DNA of 64,000 nucleotides from Eleginops maclovinus. Its lineage: Eukaryota; Chordata; Actinopteri; Perciformes; Eleginopidae. The stretch is from positions 20,251,648 through 20,315,647 of the forward strand of contig NC_086364.1 in NCBI RefSeq assembly GCF_036324505.1. The letters are read 5' to 3'. The notes below the pieces were generated by a model. It did no database searches. It was not told the origin of the DNA and was given only the letters and a program-made list of their open reading frames with translations. Made by a program: the position numbers and the translations under genes. Positions 49,301 to 61,029 of the stretch are shown one piece after another. The first letter of the stretch is position 1. Every line of letters begins with the position of its first letter.

Positions 49301-50094
49301 ACAATCCTTAAATTAAATACAGAGCTATATCCCGGATCATATGAATGCCAAAGAGCCTTGAAAACATTGTCTGAGTGATCGTAATGTTATCTAAAATGTC
49401 TGTTTGCTTGTTTCCGTCTGAGCATTTGTCATTATTGATGCTGCGAATGGAGTCGTTTTGATGTCAGACTTCATGGTTTAGTAAAGATCAACAGCTCAAA
49501 GTAAGTAAAGAATTTATTGAAATAAAAGGTTTTGAGCGTACTTTGAAAGAACAGGTATGCTATAAATAGAAACTCCATAAGAGGAACCATCATCAATGCT
49601 TCACTAACCCCGCTCAATGTGTTTGAAGGAGCCAGGCTAAACGTTCCCCTCCTGTTTCCAGTCTTTTTGCTAAAATGCTATTCTAAAAAGCGTCCGTCCG
49701 TCTGTAAAATGTAAAGTATACCTGAGAATAAACAACCTAAAAGAGCCTCAGATAAATGTTGTATGTTCAATGTAATGACACGTTTAGCGCTCAAGAAGTT
49801 AAACTGAAATATGTGTACTTATATGTACAAACAAAAATAAACTGAATATGAGCAGAAAGCAACAACGTCAGTGAGAGCAACAACATTTACGAATAAAACT
49901 GGTTATTTTGTCCAAACTGTTAGTGGAAGTCAGCTGTTCGCGTCACATCACTGTACAACCCTTACAAACAAAACCTAACACCAGTTGAACTCGGTCACTG
50001 AGGAAGGGAAAACATCACATTTCACTATATGAAAATAAACTGAGAAACTGACAAAAGATGGCAGACTTTACATGCCGTACTGTGAACTGGATCA

Positions 50095-50125
<31 letters not shown>

Positions 50126-50434
50126 AGAGCTGGTTTGACTAAATGGTTCCCCCCAAAAACATTTTATTTGAATGTAAGTGGGTGCTGTCACACAAGCCTG
50201 AATGATTTGAAAGTATAAGCACATTATTTGACTAGCCTGACTGTGGATATGAAGAAGTGCTTGTCTCTTTTCACTGACAGTTAGAAGCTTAGTGTCTCAT
50301 CTATACACACAAACACACTCTGAATCTGGCCGTGTGTTATCACAACGAAAGACACGCGCACAAAAACCTGACAAAACATCAACCCGAGGCCTGCACAGCC
50401 TCAGCCGTGACCCAGAGAGAGGCCGAGGCTGTGT

Positions 50435-50509
<75 letters not shown>

Positions 50510-50808
50510 TAGATATGTCCATGCAGATAACTTTGAGGGGTTTAATGTAGAAGCAGGGCAGAGGGTCACTTACACACACGCCCTCTTCAGTTAACCACAC
50601 CATAGGAAGTGACCCCACATCCAGAATCCACCCAAACCACACCAATCACATCACACACACACACACACACTTGAAAAACAAGCCCTCCATCTTTCTGTCC
50701 ACCCCGCCCACCACATTCAGCCTGATGGCGGCAGGCACAGATTGCTGGCCTCGGTTTCTGTGAGCCAGCAGCAAGCTATTGTTACAAGTGCAGTTGAGTG
50801 TGTGTTTG

Positions 50809-50863
<55 letters not shown>

Positions 50864-53800
50864 TATTGTTCAGTAGGCCTTGCCGAAGAGGCGACCAGCT
50901 GGGGCACAAACAGGGAGACAGATCATCGTCCTTTCTTTGTTCTGATCCAAACACACATACAGTATGATGAGTAGGGCTGCATGTTTTGGGAAAAATCAAT
51001 TAATTGAGATTATTTTGACTGAAATTGCAATTGCTATTTCATTCACGATATTAGAACGAATGGTAATTTTGTTTAAATATTTCCTGTAGTTTGGTATATA
51101 GGTTTGTGTGCATGTAAATGGTCTGCAAAGGCTAAAATCCCAAAGTTCCCTCCAGACATTTAAGAAGCAGCCTTGTGCCTGGGGTTGCCCCAAATCTTTC
51201 GGTGAATTGATTTCAACCCCATTCTGTGTTTAATGTGTTGCTCTAAATGATACTGGGACTGTGAGTTAGACACACACCCAGGAGCAGAATGACTCAGTGG
51301 AGACCAGCTGAACGGCTAACCTGTAATAAAGTAGGTGACATTTAAAGAGGCTCCCCTGCAGTCAACGTGAGGCAGCTCCCCTGGCACGCTCCCAGAAAAC
51401 ACAGACACACACACACACACACTCTGAGGGTCTATAAACACATTAGAGCATCAGCATGTGAACATTACCATGGATTCGTGAATTAATTGCGTCCCCTTTT
51501 TACTCTTTATTGAGTGGATGTGTCCGTGTTGATGTGTTGTAAAATCCTCAGCCTTCACCCTGCAGGGATTATATCACACCAGTCAAGGTCGTGTGCGTGT
51601 GTGTCTCATTTCCTGCCAGAGGGAGGCTGAAGGATACAGAAAGGGTGTCAGGGCTGAATCACGGCCAAACACAACATGAAGCCTCCGTTTCTGACACATG
51701 ATTCAAAGTCTCATCATAAACACTTCAGAGAGCTTGAAAATGTGATACTCCAAACATACAAACAAGCATTGGTTTAACCGTGACTTGTCAAACTGTGTCA
51801 ATAGTTCGACATTTTGGGGAATAATCTCATTTGTTTTTCTGCTGAGAGTTAGATTCGATAATACTTTGATGTCAGATCAAGTCTGAAATGTTTCTTGCAT
51901 CACAGCAGCTTCATCGCAACATCAAACAATGACAAAGATTAAGACACGATACAAGGAAATCGTTCAAGGAAAGATTGACGCATGTCTATATGAAGCTACA
52001 GTCAGCAGCCAGTTAGCTAAGTTTAGCATAAAGACTGGAAACGTGGGGGAAAGCCAGCATGGCTCCAACGAAAAACCTTATCACCTCTAAAACTTCGTGT
52101 TGTACGAGTATAATCGTGCCTGTGCAATCAGTACAACAATCAAGATGTAGAAAGTTAGTACTTTTTGAACAGAACCAGATCAGCTGGCTCCAGTATTCCT
52201 GCTAAGCTAAGCTAACTGGCTGGACCTTGATACCAAACAAACCAATATAAAAAATCTATCTTGTCTTCTAACTCTGGAAAGATATTTAAGGTCAAACTAT
52301 TTATTTAAAAGTGGCTTTAGTCATGTTTAATGGGATTTGCGGGGACTTAACACCAAGTCTTGTAAATCCAGCATCCAGAAGACATTTACCATGCACTGCC
52401 TTATTGCCACATCATCAAAAGTTATATATTCCACCAAAAATCCCCAACAGGGCATTGAATATATATAATTAAGTGCCGAAACCAGTGCAACTCCACAGCC
52501 TTCTCTGATGACCATCAGTTACAAGAGCAGTCAGAACTCAGCGGTCACACCAACAGGAAATGAGGACCTTTCGTCCATTTAGCCGACAAACCATTGCTTA
52601 ATGTTCCCTCACACTCACACCAGGGTTTAGAGGCCACTTAAAAGGCGATTGAGCTCCGAGCTAACCGACTGATAATTGTGTCTCGGTCCATCGGAGGGTC
52701 GTTAAAAAAGTCTCTCAGGGAATTTGTGACCATGTATGATTCAGGGAGGAGAGAGTGGACATTATGACCAGGAAGCAACAGCAAAGGGTCACTTTGATGC
52801 TAAGTGTGAGGAGGGAAGACTTAGGAGGATAATGTGCAGATAATATGTCTCAGACTGAAAAACTAGACTTGTTTCTTGTGGTTTCCAACATGACAAGACT
52901 GCATGCTCCAAAAAACTGCATAATTTAAGGGTTTTATTTAATGGTTTTGGTTGAAAATATACAGTATAACCTCACCATGTGTATGTAAAACCAAAAAGTT
53001 AAAATAGAATAGATAGATATGCGATAGATGTTGGTAAAAAAAACACTTTAAAATAAATGACATTTTAGGAATTAGTGGGGTTGCCGTTTGTAGTTAATGC
53101 CCAAAAATAAATTCCTCGTGATTTTGGTTTCACTCTGACAAACACTCGACTACCATGAGATTATTACATTAAAAGCTACTGATATTGTTAAATATTTAAT
53201 CCATTTTAGGTTACTTGGACCGAGTTAATCTGGTCAATTAGAGCAGATTTATGGAAAGATTCTGCCTATTTTTGCCCAAAAAGTGTCCTATTTTTGTAGT
53301 GTTGGGTCTGTTGGGATTATACATTTTTACTGACCAGCTCCATTGTTGTGTAGTTGGGATGCACTTTAGAACAAACGCTTAACCTTCCAAATAAGTGGTT
53401 TAAGGACTGACTTAAGGACCTCCCAAAATTGTCTCCACATTACTGACAGACTGCACCCAATGAAAGGAAGTCTAAACCGGATTTGATCTCAAACTCGTTC
53501 ACAAAATCTGCACGTTTGATTGTTGCAAAGCAGCTTTTGGACTGACCCACTTGAGCTCGCTAACGTCAAATGAGAGCCGGTCAACTTCGGCTGCCATCTT
53601 GGCCTCTGCCGGGCAGAGAGGAGCTCTGAGCAGCTGCCGGTTTGAAAAACATCTGGAGCCAGTTTAATTCCACTCAGCATCTAATCCGCGTCACAATGAT
53701 CCAGTTGTTGCAGGGTTGGACGTGATCTTCCTATAAAGATTTAGACCGTCTGTTTGTTTTGGACGGATTAGATTAAAGCTGCAGGGAGGACATGACTCAT

Positions 53801-56800
53801 CGAGTGTCTATGAGCGAGGCATTATTTCAGTCATTGACCTCATTAAGGATGCACCAATGCAACTTTTCCTTCCTTAATACCAATTCTGATCCCTCAAAAC
53901 AACTTATATGGCACTGAAATTGAAACTAACGGTGGAAACAAGATTTACTGGGTTGACAGAACAAACATCATCATACAAATTGATAATTGGTTCATTTCAT
54001 TTACTCCACAAGCTCCTCAAATGAGAATATTTGACATTTCCCAAACCAAAGTAGGTCTAGATTTGCAAACCAGACCACCTACTGGACCGATTTTCATCAA
54101 ATAACTTATGGAGATGGCCTTGGGATAGGTCTTGACTGCCTTCTAGTTTGAGTAGATTTAATAGTCAACTAAATACCCTTTCACTTTGGGCTTTTTGGAC
54201 AAAGCCAGACATTTCAATATCCCTTTGGCTCTGGTAAATTGTGATGGGCATTAATCAGTAGTTTGGACACTATATAGACCAGCTGAACAAGAACTAAATG
54301 GCAGATGATCCAACAGTCGATATTTTAATGGCAGCCTTAATGCTTTTAAAGTGGGTCGCTGTTCTGTTTGCGTTGCACACAAGGATGCACACATTTCTGA
54401 GCTCGGTTTTACACTAACTAAGAGCAAATTAGGGTTGGAAACCCAGAAAGAAATGTATTGAAAGCAGCAACAAAGGTAAGAGGAAGACAGCAAGCTAGCC
54501 AACCACGCAGCTTTGAAGATACACACAGCGCACCTTGGTCAGAAACATCACATTTAGACGCATATTTAGTCTGTTTGCTATAGAGCTCCACAGAGCCGCT
54601 TTAATGTGGATCGGTCATCATAACGGCTGATACCTGATCTGCTTAATAAGGTCAGAATCGGTAAGATTACTGCTGGTTGTGTCAGATTGGTACATTTTGT
54701 ACTTCTGTGGAGGCAGCAAACCCTTTGACCATCAATAATGTATCCACAGCTGCAATGGATGGTTTATGGTCTTGAGTTAGCCAAGCCAAACCAGATAGAA
54801 CTGTCTCGCTTCAACAGGAAATTTCACTTGTGTTTATCGGAACAAATCCTAAATAAACGTATTAATCTTGATCTAATGGAGTGAGTATTAAACACTTGTG
54901 GGAGCAGATGTCTCCATTGCATTTCACTGACAGCTCCCGACATAATATATAATCTGATTTGCCTCACAGACAGAAATGAGATTTTTCACAGAGGGATTAT
55001 TAAATTGCATTTCATGCTCTCAACACAGAGGAGGTCATCATCATCTAATTCCAACAGATCCGTTTAAAAGATTGCCAGTATTAATAATGTTTTCCTGGCC
55101 TTTTATTCAATCTCAACCAAAAAAAAAAAAACAGCCTCCATTTTGAGACGTGTGAAGAAGCTGATGGTGGGAAGAGTGGATAAATATCCCCTCGACAAGT
55201 AAACAAAGCCTGGCTGCAGAAAAATAAACGACTCGGGGTGTGACAGAGAGACATGAACAGAAAATGAAAGCATAGATGAATCATACTTTCTTGCAAAACC
55301 ACTAAACCGCACGGTATTCTCAACAATTTTCCTCTCCAACCAGCTGCTGATTATAGATTTAAAGAGCATCAATTAGTGTGTTCCTATCATTCATTACAGC
55401 AGACACTCAGTCTGTCTGCTTCTCAGGCGTTGATGACAAGAGGTTTTTCCAAGCATGCATCACACTCTTACAGCTGCGTTAAAATGGAGGACATCCAGAT
55501 TAATTTCCATATCTTTCCCGGTGAAATTAAAGGATGCATTCACTCATGAATCTGTTTAGACTCCCATCCTTGTGAGGGATGCTACTGGTAATGACCCCAG
55601 ACAGAAAGCATCAGCAGCTAAGAGTGGGGGAGGGGGAGAGGAGGCAGAGAAGAAGAAGAGAAGGGGAGGAAATTATGGACATAAAAAGATGGAAGGGAAG
55701 CACAATAAGGGCAAAGGTGATGCAAGGAAGAGGAGATGGAAAAGGGGAGGGAATAAAGGAGAAAGGAAGGGAGGAAGAAGCTTTTATCAGCACTCTTACA
55801 GATAGAAACCAGACACATGGACAGAATTAGCTCAAACACACACAGATACAATGTGGGGAAAACAGAAAGCCCCCTAACAACCTTTTAATATCTGAAATAT
55901 ATAAAAAACATGGATCATTACTCTGAGCTCTGAAGACTGGACCTGCTTTCAGATTCTCAAGAAGAAGATACTCAAGAGGATTTCGATGCCTTCAGGGCCG
56001 TGTGAAAATCTGATTATGTTCGATAGCTTATTCATGCTATAATGGGGATGACTAATGTTGTGCATTTTAAATGAAGTCCTGAATAACAGAGCAACAGTGG
56101 AAGCAAAGGGAAATATGTAGATTCAGTTTTTATTACTAGAGCTTCTACTATTTCTATAAATCTGTGGGAAAATGGTTTCTCAAACGTAGAGATTTCTTGC
56201 TTTTCTTTGTGTTAAATCGCATCAAAGCAAATATCTTCTGGTTTTAGACTGACTAAAGAAAGCATCTGAAGACATTACCTTTGACTTTAGGAACAGGATT
56301 GCACATGTTTTGTCTTTTTATTGACCACATGCAGATTACTCAACCTTAAAAGTAACAGCGTGTTGCCCCCTGGTTATACAACATCTGGCTTAAAAGGATT
56401 TTTACGTAATAGTTTGGTCAAATGTTGCAGTTTTTAAGACTGTATATGTGCAGTCTTTCCTCTCCTCTAGCTGTTCTGCTTTGTGCCAGTTCAGCCTCCT
56501 GCTTGTCACAGTTTAAAGCTGCTTTACATCTGAATGATGGCACACGTGAACATGATGCTGCATGTGTTCACAGAGCCAAGGACTCTTTGTTGGCACCCTT
56601 TTCATGTCTCAAAAATTCACTGAAAACCCTTACAGCGAACATGGATGAGGCTCAGTGTGCCTTTATCACCTCCTATATTCAATCCTGTTTGAATTACTCC
56701 TGAGTTTTCCCAAGGGGTTCATAAAGGTACATCTTATCTTATTAAGTATTTGTTTTTCCCACTTCAATATATACTGGTTTTTATAGCGAGGAGGATCTAC

Positions 56801-58624
56801 ACATAAACACATAAGGATGTTGACTCTGCTCAAACAAGCCATTGTTTAGCATGCGAATACACTCAGAGGCCTGTGTGTGGGAATATGTGGGTCATTAACA
56901 TGTCCCATATCCTACTGCATTGGATGACAATAAGAGTGTGTGTAGGCTGCAGGGGGGATGCAGTCTGACATTCCATCACGTTAACCCAACACGTTAACAA
57001 CAGGCACACAGCACACACACCATCTCAAATCAAACAGAGGATACTGGACAATCCCACATGCTGTCACAGACTGAAAAGGGAGTTATGTGTTGTATTTTAT
57101 TATATATTTTTTAGCCGTTTGAGCCTAAAACGTTTGTGCCTGGGCTTGTGCATGCATGTCTGTGGCTGTTGTGTGTTTATATGGTGGTTTTAATGTGCAT
57201 ATGTGCTTTAAAATGTGCTGGGATTGTGTTTTTTCACCATCAACCTGGAAGGACTGCAGATGAAAATGAGCCTCTACGGGTAAATCTGTCACATTTACAT
57301 GATGGAATTGTCCCTCCCCAAATAAATAAAACAAACACACACATTCACACACTAGCTGTCAACAGTATAGGAACATCAGGCCCACACACAAACACACTCA
57401 GAAACATCACATCTCTCAACTCTTTTCTCCAAAAAGTAAAACAGTGGTTACTGGACAATCAAACATGTTGTCATAAACTGGAGAAGGGGTTATACAGTCA
57501 TGTTTCTAATGGTGTGGGCCTATTAGCTTTTATCTCATGTGTGTGTTGTGTGTGTATGGGGTTTCATTAGTGTACTTTTAATTGTGCAAATGTGCTTTAA
57601 CATTAGCTCCTGTATGTTGTATCTGAATGCCATCAACCATATTGCAAAATCTGGCACATACATGATGGACTCAGGTGCACCACTGTGCATTGTCCCTTGA
57701 GTAAATACCAATACACACAAACTACCTGTCACCAGTCACAACACACACAATCTCTCTCACACACACCGGGCCACCACACCCACCTTGCCGGGTAGAGACG
57801 TTCCTCTCGTTGGCTGCTGTCAGCACGACCTGCGGGTGGCTCTGCTCCAGCACGAACAGCTCGTCCTTGCCCACCCGTGCGCTCTTCCCGGACTTCATGG
57901 TACCGGAGGGCCCTGAAGGCGCCAGGTACTTTCCTCCGCAGTCTCTGAACGCCACCTTACCGGAGCGGAACTCCAGCGTGTATCCGGTGCTCCGGTCGGT
58001 GGTGGCCAGCAGCGCGCCGTCGCTGCTCAGGAACCGGTTGTCTGAGGTCTGCAGGTGGTACCGCTGGTCCCGGAACACCAGCGTGATCATGGAGTCCACC
58101 CCCCACGGCACGTCCCGGTCGATGGCGATCTCGTCCACCTTGCCGCTCAGGTGCGCGTACCGCTTGCGCGTCACGCTGAAGATGTTCACCTGCGGGTGCA
58201 TGGCGATGTGCACGCTCCATTTCTCAGCCACCGACGCGGTCTGCGCAAAGCAGATGATCCGGTCCTCGGTGCCACCAAGGAACCGGCCGTGCGCCTCGGA
58301 CTGCAGGGACCAGCGGCCGTCATCGTGCGCGGTGATGACGAAGCGGCACTCAGAGCCCGGGGTCTCGCTGTCCCCGGTGACGTTCCCGTCCTTGTCGGCG
58401 GCGATGTACCGGCCCAGGTGAGACTTGAGGTGGAAAACATTCCCGGTGGAGTCGTCCCCACTCTGCTCCAGAGTCCAGATTTGCTTCTTCTTCATGCTGG
58501 AGGCGGAGGCATTGATTTTGAAGCCGAACGTCTCCGCGGTGAGGTATTTGTTCCCGCAGTTGATGAGACCGAACTGGATCTGCAGCATGTCGCTGGTTCC
58601 GTTAGTCGAGCCGTTGGTTGTCAT
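40337..58624 (-). CDS. fscn1: fscn1 (fascin): actin-bundling protein, complete, five exons
   Basis: Coding exons in gene order: 58624-57784, 45317-45161, 43482-43361, 41562-41395 and 40545-40337. All phases fit: 1497 nt, 498 aa (human 493). The protein is four beta-trefoil domains (about 12-143, 144-264, 265-386, 387-498 by alignment to human). Landmarks: [31 protein letters not shown] (S43 equals human S39, the PKC site controlling actin binding), [25 protein letters not shown] core, [35 protein letters not shown] and the ending ATMWEY. Fascin cross-links F-actin into tight parallel bundles in filopodia. The first exon is 841 nt and GC-rich. The open frame extends upstream to an ATG at 58834, but that lies about 9 bp from the TATA box, so ATG 58624 (context ACAATGA) is the start. 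Which teleost paralogue (a or b) cannot be decided here. Confidence 0.96.
40546..43360 (-). other. fscn1 introns 4 and 3 (exon 4 at 41395-41562 lies between)
   Basis: It holds a copy of the GGAACT-type dispersed repeat at about 40786-41085 (GGAACTACAACACGGTCACA). The remainder is AT-rich with no coding evidence. Confidence 0.6.
43483..45160 (-). other. fscn1 intron 2 with MITE and CA-rich donor flank
   Basis: It contains M1 family MITE copy 2 (44030-44495), a (CA) run at 44822-44843 and, near 44945-45050, a reverse-strand fragment of the GGAACT-type repeat tail. Just inside the exon 2 donor the transcript is CA-rich (plus-strand GT run at 45125-45153). Confidence 0.6.
44030..44495. mobile_element. 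MITE-like element, family M1, copy 2
   Basis: Body as in copy 1: CATGTCTCCATGCTTTAATG, CTCTGATTGGTTAGCTGG, TTAGAGATGTCCCGCCCC, ending ACACTACAGGAAATAG...ATAGGGCCTCTTTAA. Confidence 0.75.
45530..45912 (+). repeat. Long inverted repeat pair, left copy
   Basis: About 380 bp whose reverse complement is at about 49882-50290, with modest divergence. Shared blocks include GGTGTTAGGTTTTGTTTGTA, AAGTCTGCCATCTTTTGTCA and CCAGTTTTATTCGTAAATGT. Similarity stops abruptly after TTGCTCT on both copies, marking an element boundary. No ORF. Confidence 0.8.
45925..46015 (+). repeat. Direct repeat with 62634-62720
   Basis: TAATCATCAAGGGAGATGCT and CTGTCATGCCACATA are shared with 62634-62720; both copies run into a CA microsatellite. 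It begins close to the end of the left inverted copy but is a separate unit. Confidence 0.75.
48031..48371. mobile_element. MITE-like element, family M1, copy 3, with visible termini
   Basis: It starts TTAAGGGGCCCTATTTTGC and ends GCATAATAGAACCCTTTAA, an imperfect terminal inverted repeat of about 18 bp with TTAA at both ends. The body matches the other copies but lacks part of the 5' half. TTAA flanks are the target-site signature of piggyBac-type elements, but TTAA could also be part of the repeat itself. Confidence 0.75.
48824..48866 (+). repeat. (GGA)n microsatellite
   Basis: GGA/GAG trinucleotide run with one interruption, in fscn1 intron 1. Confidence 0.9.
49882..50290 (-). repeat. Long inverted repeat pair, right copy
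   Basis: Reverse complement of 45530-45912 with small indels and a different embedded CA run (50100-50125). About 4 kb separates the copies. Confidence 0.8.
50431..50509 (+). repeat. (GT)n microsatellite
   Basis: About 79 bp of GT with one TCT interruption. Confidence 0.95.
50812..50861 (+). repeat. (GT)25 microsatellite
   Basis: About 50 bp of GT. Confidence 0.95.
51055..51140 (-). repeat. M1 family MITE fragment, reverse strand
   Basis: The reverse complement reads TTTTAGCCTTTGCAGACCAT, TTACATGCACACAAACC and ACTACAGGAAAT, matching the 3' part of M1 copies. Confidence 0.65.
51797..52270. repeat. Common teleost dispersed repeat
   Basis: AGTTCGACATTTTGGGGAAT at the left, then TTAGCTAAGTTTAGCATAAA and GACTGGAAACGTGGGGGAAA, and AGCTAAGCTAACTGGCTGG at the right. 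I recognise this as a frequent interspersed repeat of spiny-rayed fish; the family name is not certain. Confidence 0.6.
52271..56990 (-). other. Middle of fscn1 intron 1, no gene seen
   Basis: Mostly unique-looking AT-rich DNA, with an A-run at 55119-55131 and a purine-rich GGA/GAA stretch at 55622-55780. A GCCCCCTGG stretch at 56364-56372 is a weak CTCF-like match. No exon is supported. Confidence 0.5.
57000..57735 (+). repeat. Diverged tandem repeat, about 400-bp unit, next to fscn1 exon 1
   Basis: Two units share TACTGGACAAT...ACATG..GTCA (57045 and 57449), TGTGCATATGTGCTTTAA / TGTGCAAATGTGCTTTAA (57194 and 57583) and CATCAACC...(57238 and 57631), with offsets of roughly 390-405 bp. It ends within about 50 bp of the exon 1 donor. 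Confidence 0.6.
57784..58624 (-). CDS. fscn1: fscn1 exon 1 (trefoils 1-2 and start of 3)
   Basis: It encodes residues 1-280 and ends ERNVSTRQ with donor CAAG|GTGGGT. It is GC-rich with many CpGs compared with the AT-rich introns, so long antisense open frames appear over it (for example 58055-58768 plus strand); these are shadows. Confidence 0.95.
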
Positions 58625-58875
58625 TGTCGGTTTTTTCTGTGTGCTCGGACCGGGACCGGTTCTATTCAAAAAAGAGGGGATGGATGGAGCTCGCGGCTGA
58701 AAGGGTGGGATGCTCTGTGCTGCCTCGCGTGCTTCTCTTTGTTTGGGGGAGTGTGTGTGTGTGAGTGAGTGTGTGAGCGCGCGCCACCGGTCCTCAGTGC
58801 TCTGCCTGTCTAAGCAGCGCGAGCACGCCGCCACAGCTGCAGCCTATATAACCATCAGTGACGTCACGGGACTGG
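58625..58875 (-). promoter_or_regulatory. fscn1 promoter and 5' UTR: CRE plus TATA box
   Basis: On the minus strand a perfect CRE TGACGTCA (58859-58866) is followed by TTATATAGG (58843-58851), about 10 bp apart. Transcription should start near 58815-58820, leaving a 5' UTR of roughly 190 nt. CREB control of the human FSCN1 promoter has been reported, which fits. Confidence 0.7.
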
Positions 58876-60060
58876 CCATGCCCCCCTAAAGTTTGCTTTT
58901 TCTTTTCCCTCGTTTTCAAAAATCCTCCCAGTTACAAAGCGTTTCTCTCTCATAATCTGTGTTTCTTAAAAGTGTGTTTAGTCAAGTATGTGTTTATACA
59001 GAGAAATAAAGGATGGCTTTGACTTTAAGCTGCACTGAATGTATGGCCACATGCTCCAGTCCAAAGCTGCAGCATTTCGCCCAAACTTAATGTGTGACGT
59101 CAGGTAAAAGTTAAAGTTGCTCAGCTCAGTTTCAAGACCATATAGTACAGGAAACATCAAAACATCTATGCCATTTGTAGAGTTTATTCTGTTTGTTTTA
59201 GTCATTATTTGGAAATTATTTGAATGAAATCCTCTTTTCATATGTACATGTACACAGCTCTGCATACACAGTTGAAATGAAGTCTCTGCAGTTAATCAAT
59301 CCTAGTAGGCTACTTGTAGCAGTGGGCAGCTATTGGACAGTGCCCGGGTCTGGTGCCTTGCTAAGGAACACCTCAAAAGGGCTCTGGGAAAACTGGAACT
59401 TCCACGAGTACCAGTTCAATCCCTAAAGACTGCTACTGTCCCCAAAGTAGTAAGGGTAATTGCACTTTCTAAATAGCCTTGCTAAATAGTCAACGATTGA
59501 GGTTCTTTCTTCTGTCTCCAGGGTTGGAAGGACACGCCATGTTTACGGTTGTTTTGCTCTTTTTTGATCACTTCCATTCTTTGCCTGCCAAACATGCCTT
59601 TTTGCCCGGAGCGCGTGGTTGGGATGATGCCAAGAGCTTTAGCCATATTTGTGTGTTGCTGTACCACTACAGGCCCTATGTGTTGTCTTGAATGAGAACA
59701 AAATGACACAACGATGATTCACGATCGCCTCTAGAGGTACAAGTTGTATTACACGAAAGGACCAGATGGGGCTAGCTTCCAAATCATGCTTATTTCAATA
59801 TATATCCCTGCAACACCATATCTATATGTCTTAATGTCAGCATTGTAACCTCTTCACATTCAGCTAATTTCTTTGATAATCATAAACAAAAACGTTAGCC
59901 ATATCTTACATATTGCACCTTTAAACCCGGAAGAAGTTTGCTAAAAAGAAAGGAGACGTTTATTAAGCAACAATCACATTTAGGGAAACTTTTTCCCACC
60001 ATCTGATAAGATCATATCACCCTTACTCACTCTGGGACAAACTGATCAGATGGACTCAGC
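58876..60060. other. Intergenic DNA upstream of fscn1
   Basis: At about 59319-59385 GCAGTGGGCAGCTATTGGAC, then GTGCCTTGCTAAGG, resembles the reverse complement of the body of the 14165 SINE family in degraded form. No gene seen. Confidence 0.5.
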
Positions 60061-60071
60061 ATTTGAATCAT

Positions 60072-60182
<111 letters not shown>

Positions 60183-60599
60183 ATACACAAAGCTCTATTC
60201 ATGGCTTGAGCACGCACATCAGAGGGCAGGAAAGGCCCGGCTCCATAAACAAAGAGGCCAAACAGATCACACTGGCATCTTCTCAGAGCATGAGCCTGCA
60301 AGTATACAAAGCGTGGGGGTCATCATATCAGCAGCAGCTGCACTCTAAGTGCATATATTTTTTGATTAAATCACACACACAATGGTCAAAGAAGAAGTAA
60401 TTCATAACTCAGGGAATAACATGAATACTGTTACTCAAGGTGGTTGCTTTGTGTCTGCAGGCAAAGTGAGTGAGAGTAGTGGCGACATCCTCCACCTCCA
60501 CTGCAAGCCACACATCATTTATGCAAAGGAAGTCTCTAAGATTAGCACAACGAGGATCAGAGCTCCCTTTGACTTGTCAGTCAGAGTTAAAGAGGACAA

Positions 60600-61028
60600 G
60601 TTCTGCTCAGATTCATAATAACATGCTGCTCCTCTACTGTGCCATGTTTCCGTGCTTTAATGCTCATAAAGCTCTTTATGTTTCTCATACTGCCTGTGCT
60701 GCAGCACCTCTTTTCACCCTCTGTCTGACACCAGAACCCAGTCTGCTCTGATTGGTTAGCAAGCTGGTTCTCTTGTGATTGGTCAACCACTTAGAGATGT
60801 CCGACCTCTTAGCCTACCACGTATAATGTGTTGTAGCACTCGCCAATGGAAGAGAAACTGCCTCTGTGGAGAATAGAGGGATTTTAGCCTTTGCAGACCA
60901 CTTGCATACACAAAAACACACTACAGGAAAGGGACAACCCAAACATTTGAATATAAACATGTCAAATTAGAGGGACAAAATACAAATATTAACCTAAAAA
61001 TGAACATACTGTAATAGGGCCCCTTAAT
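60600..61028. mobile_element. MITE-like element, family M1, copy 4
   Basis: Body with CATGTTTCCGTGCTTTAATG, CTCTGATTGGTTAGCAAGC, GTGATTGGTCAACCACTTAG and CACTACAGGAAAGGG; right end ATAGGGCCCCTTAA. A 30-bp fragment of the family also occurs near 61918-61948. Confidence 0.75.
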
Positions 61029-61029
61029 A

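Larger units (their letters stand above)
45318..57783 (-). other. fscn1 intron 1 (12.5 kb)
   Basis: A long first intron rich in repeats: an inverted pair (45530/49882), M1 copy 3 (48031), GGA repeats (about 48824-48866), GT tracts (50431-50509, 50812-50861), a common fish repeat (about 51797-52270), a purine-rich tract (55622-55780) and a diverged tandem repeat (57000-57735). The open frame 56422-56703 is not recognised. No extra exon is required by the protein. Confidence 0.6.

Noticed and set aside
56422..56703. 93-codon open frame on the plus strand in fscn1 intron 1
   Set aside because: No recognisable family, Cys/Leu/Ser-rich, no evident promoter or splice context; likely chance.
58055..58768. 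237-codon plus-strand open frame over fscn1 exon 1
   Set aside because: Antisense shadow of a GC-rich coding exon.
57722..58834. 370-codon open frame suggesting an N-terminal extension of fascin
   Set aside because: The upstream ATG lies about 9 bp from the TATA box and would precede the transcription start; the conserved protein starts at 58624. The 3' end of the frame (after 57784) is intron read-through.
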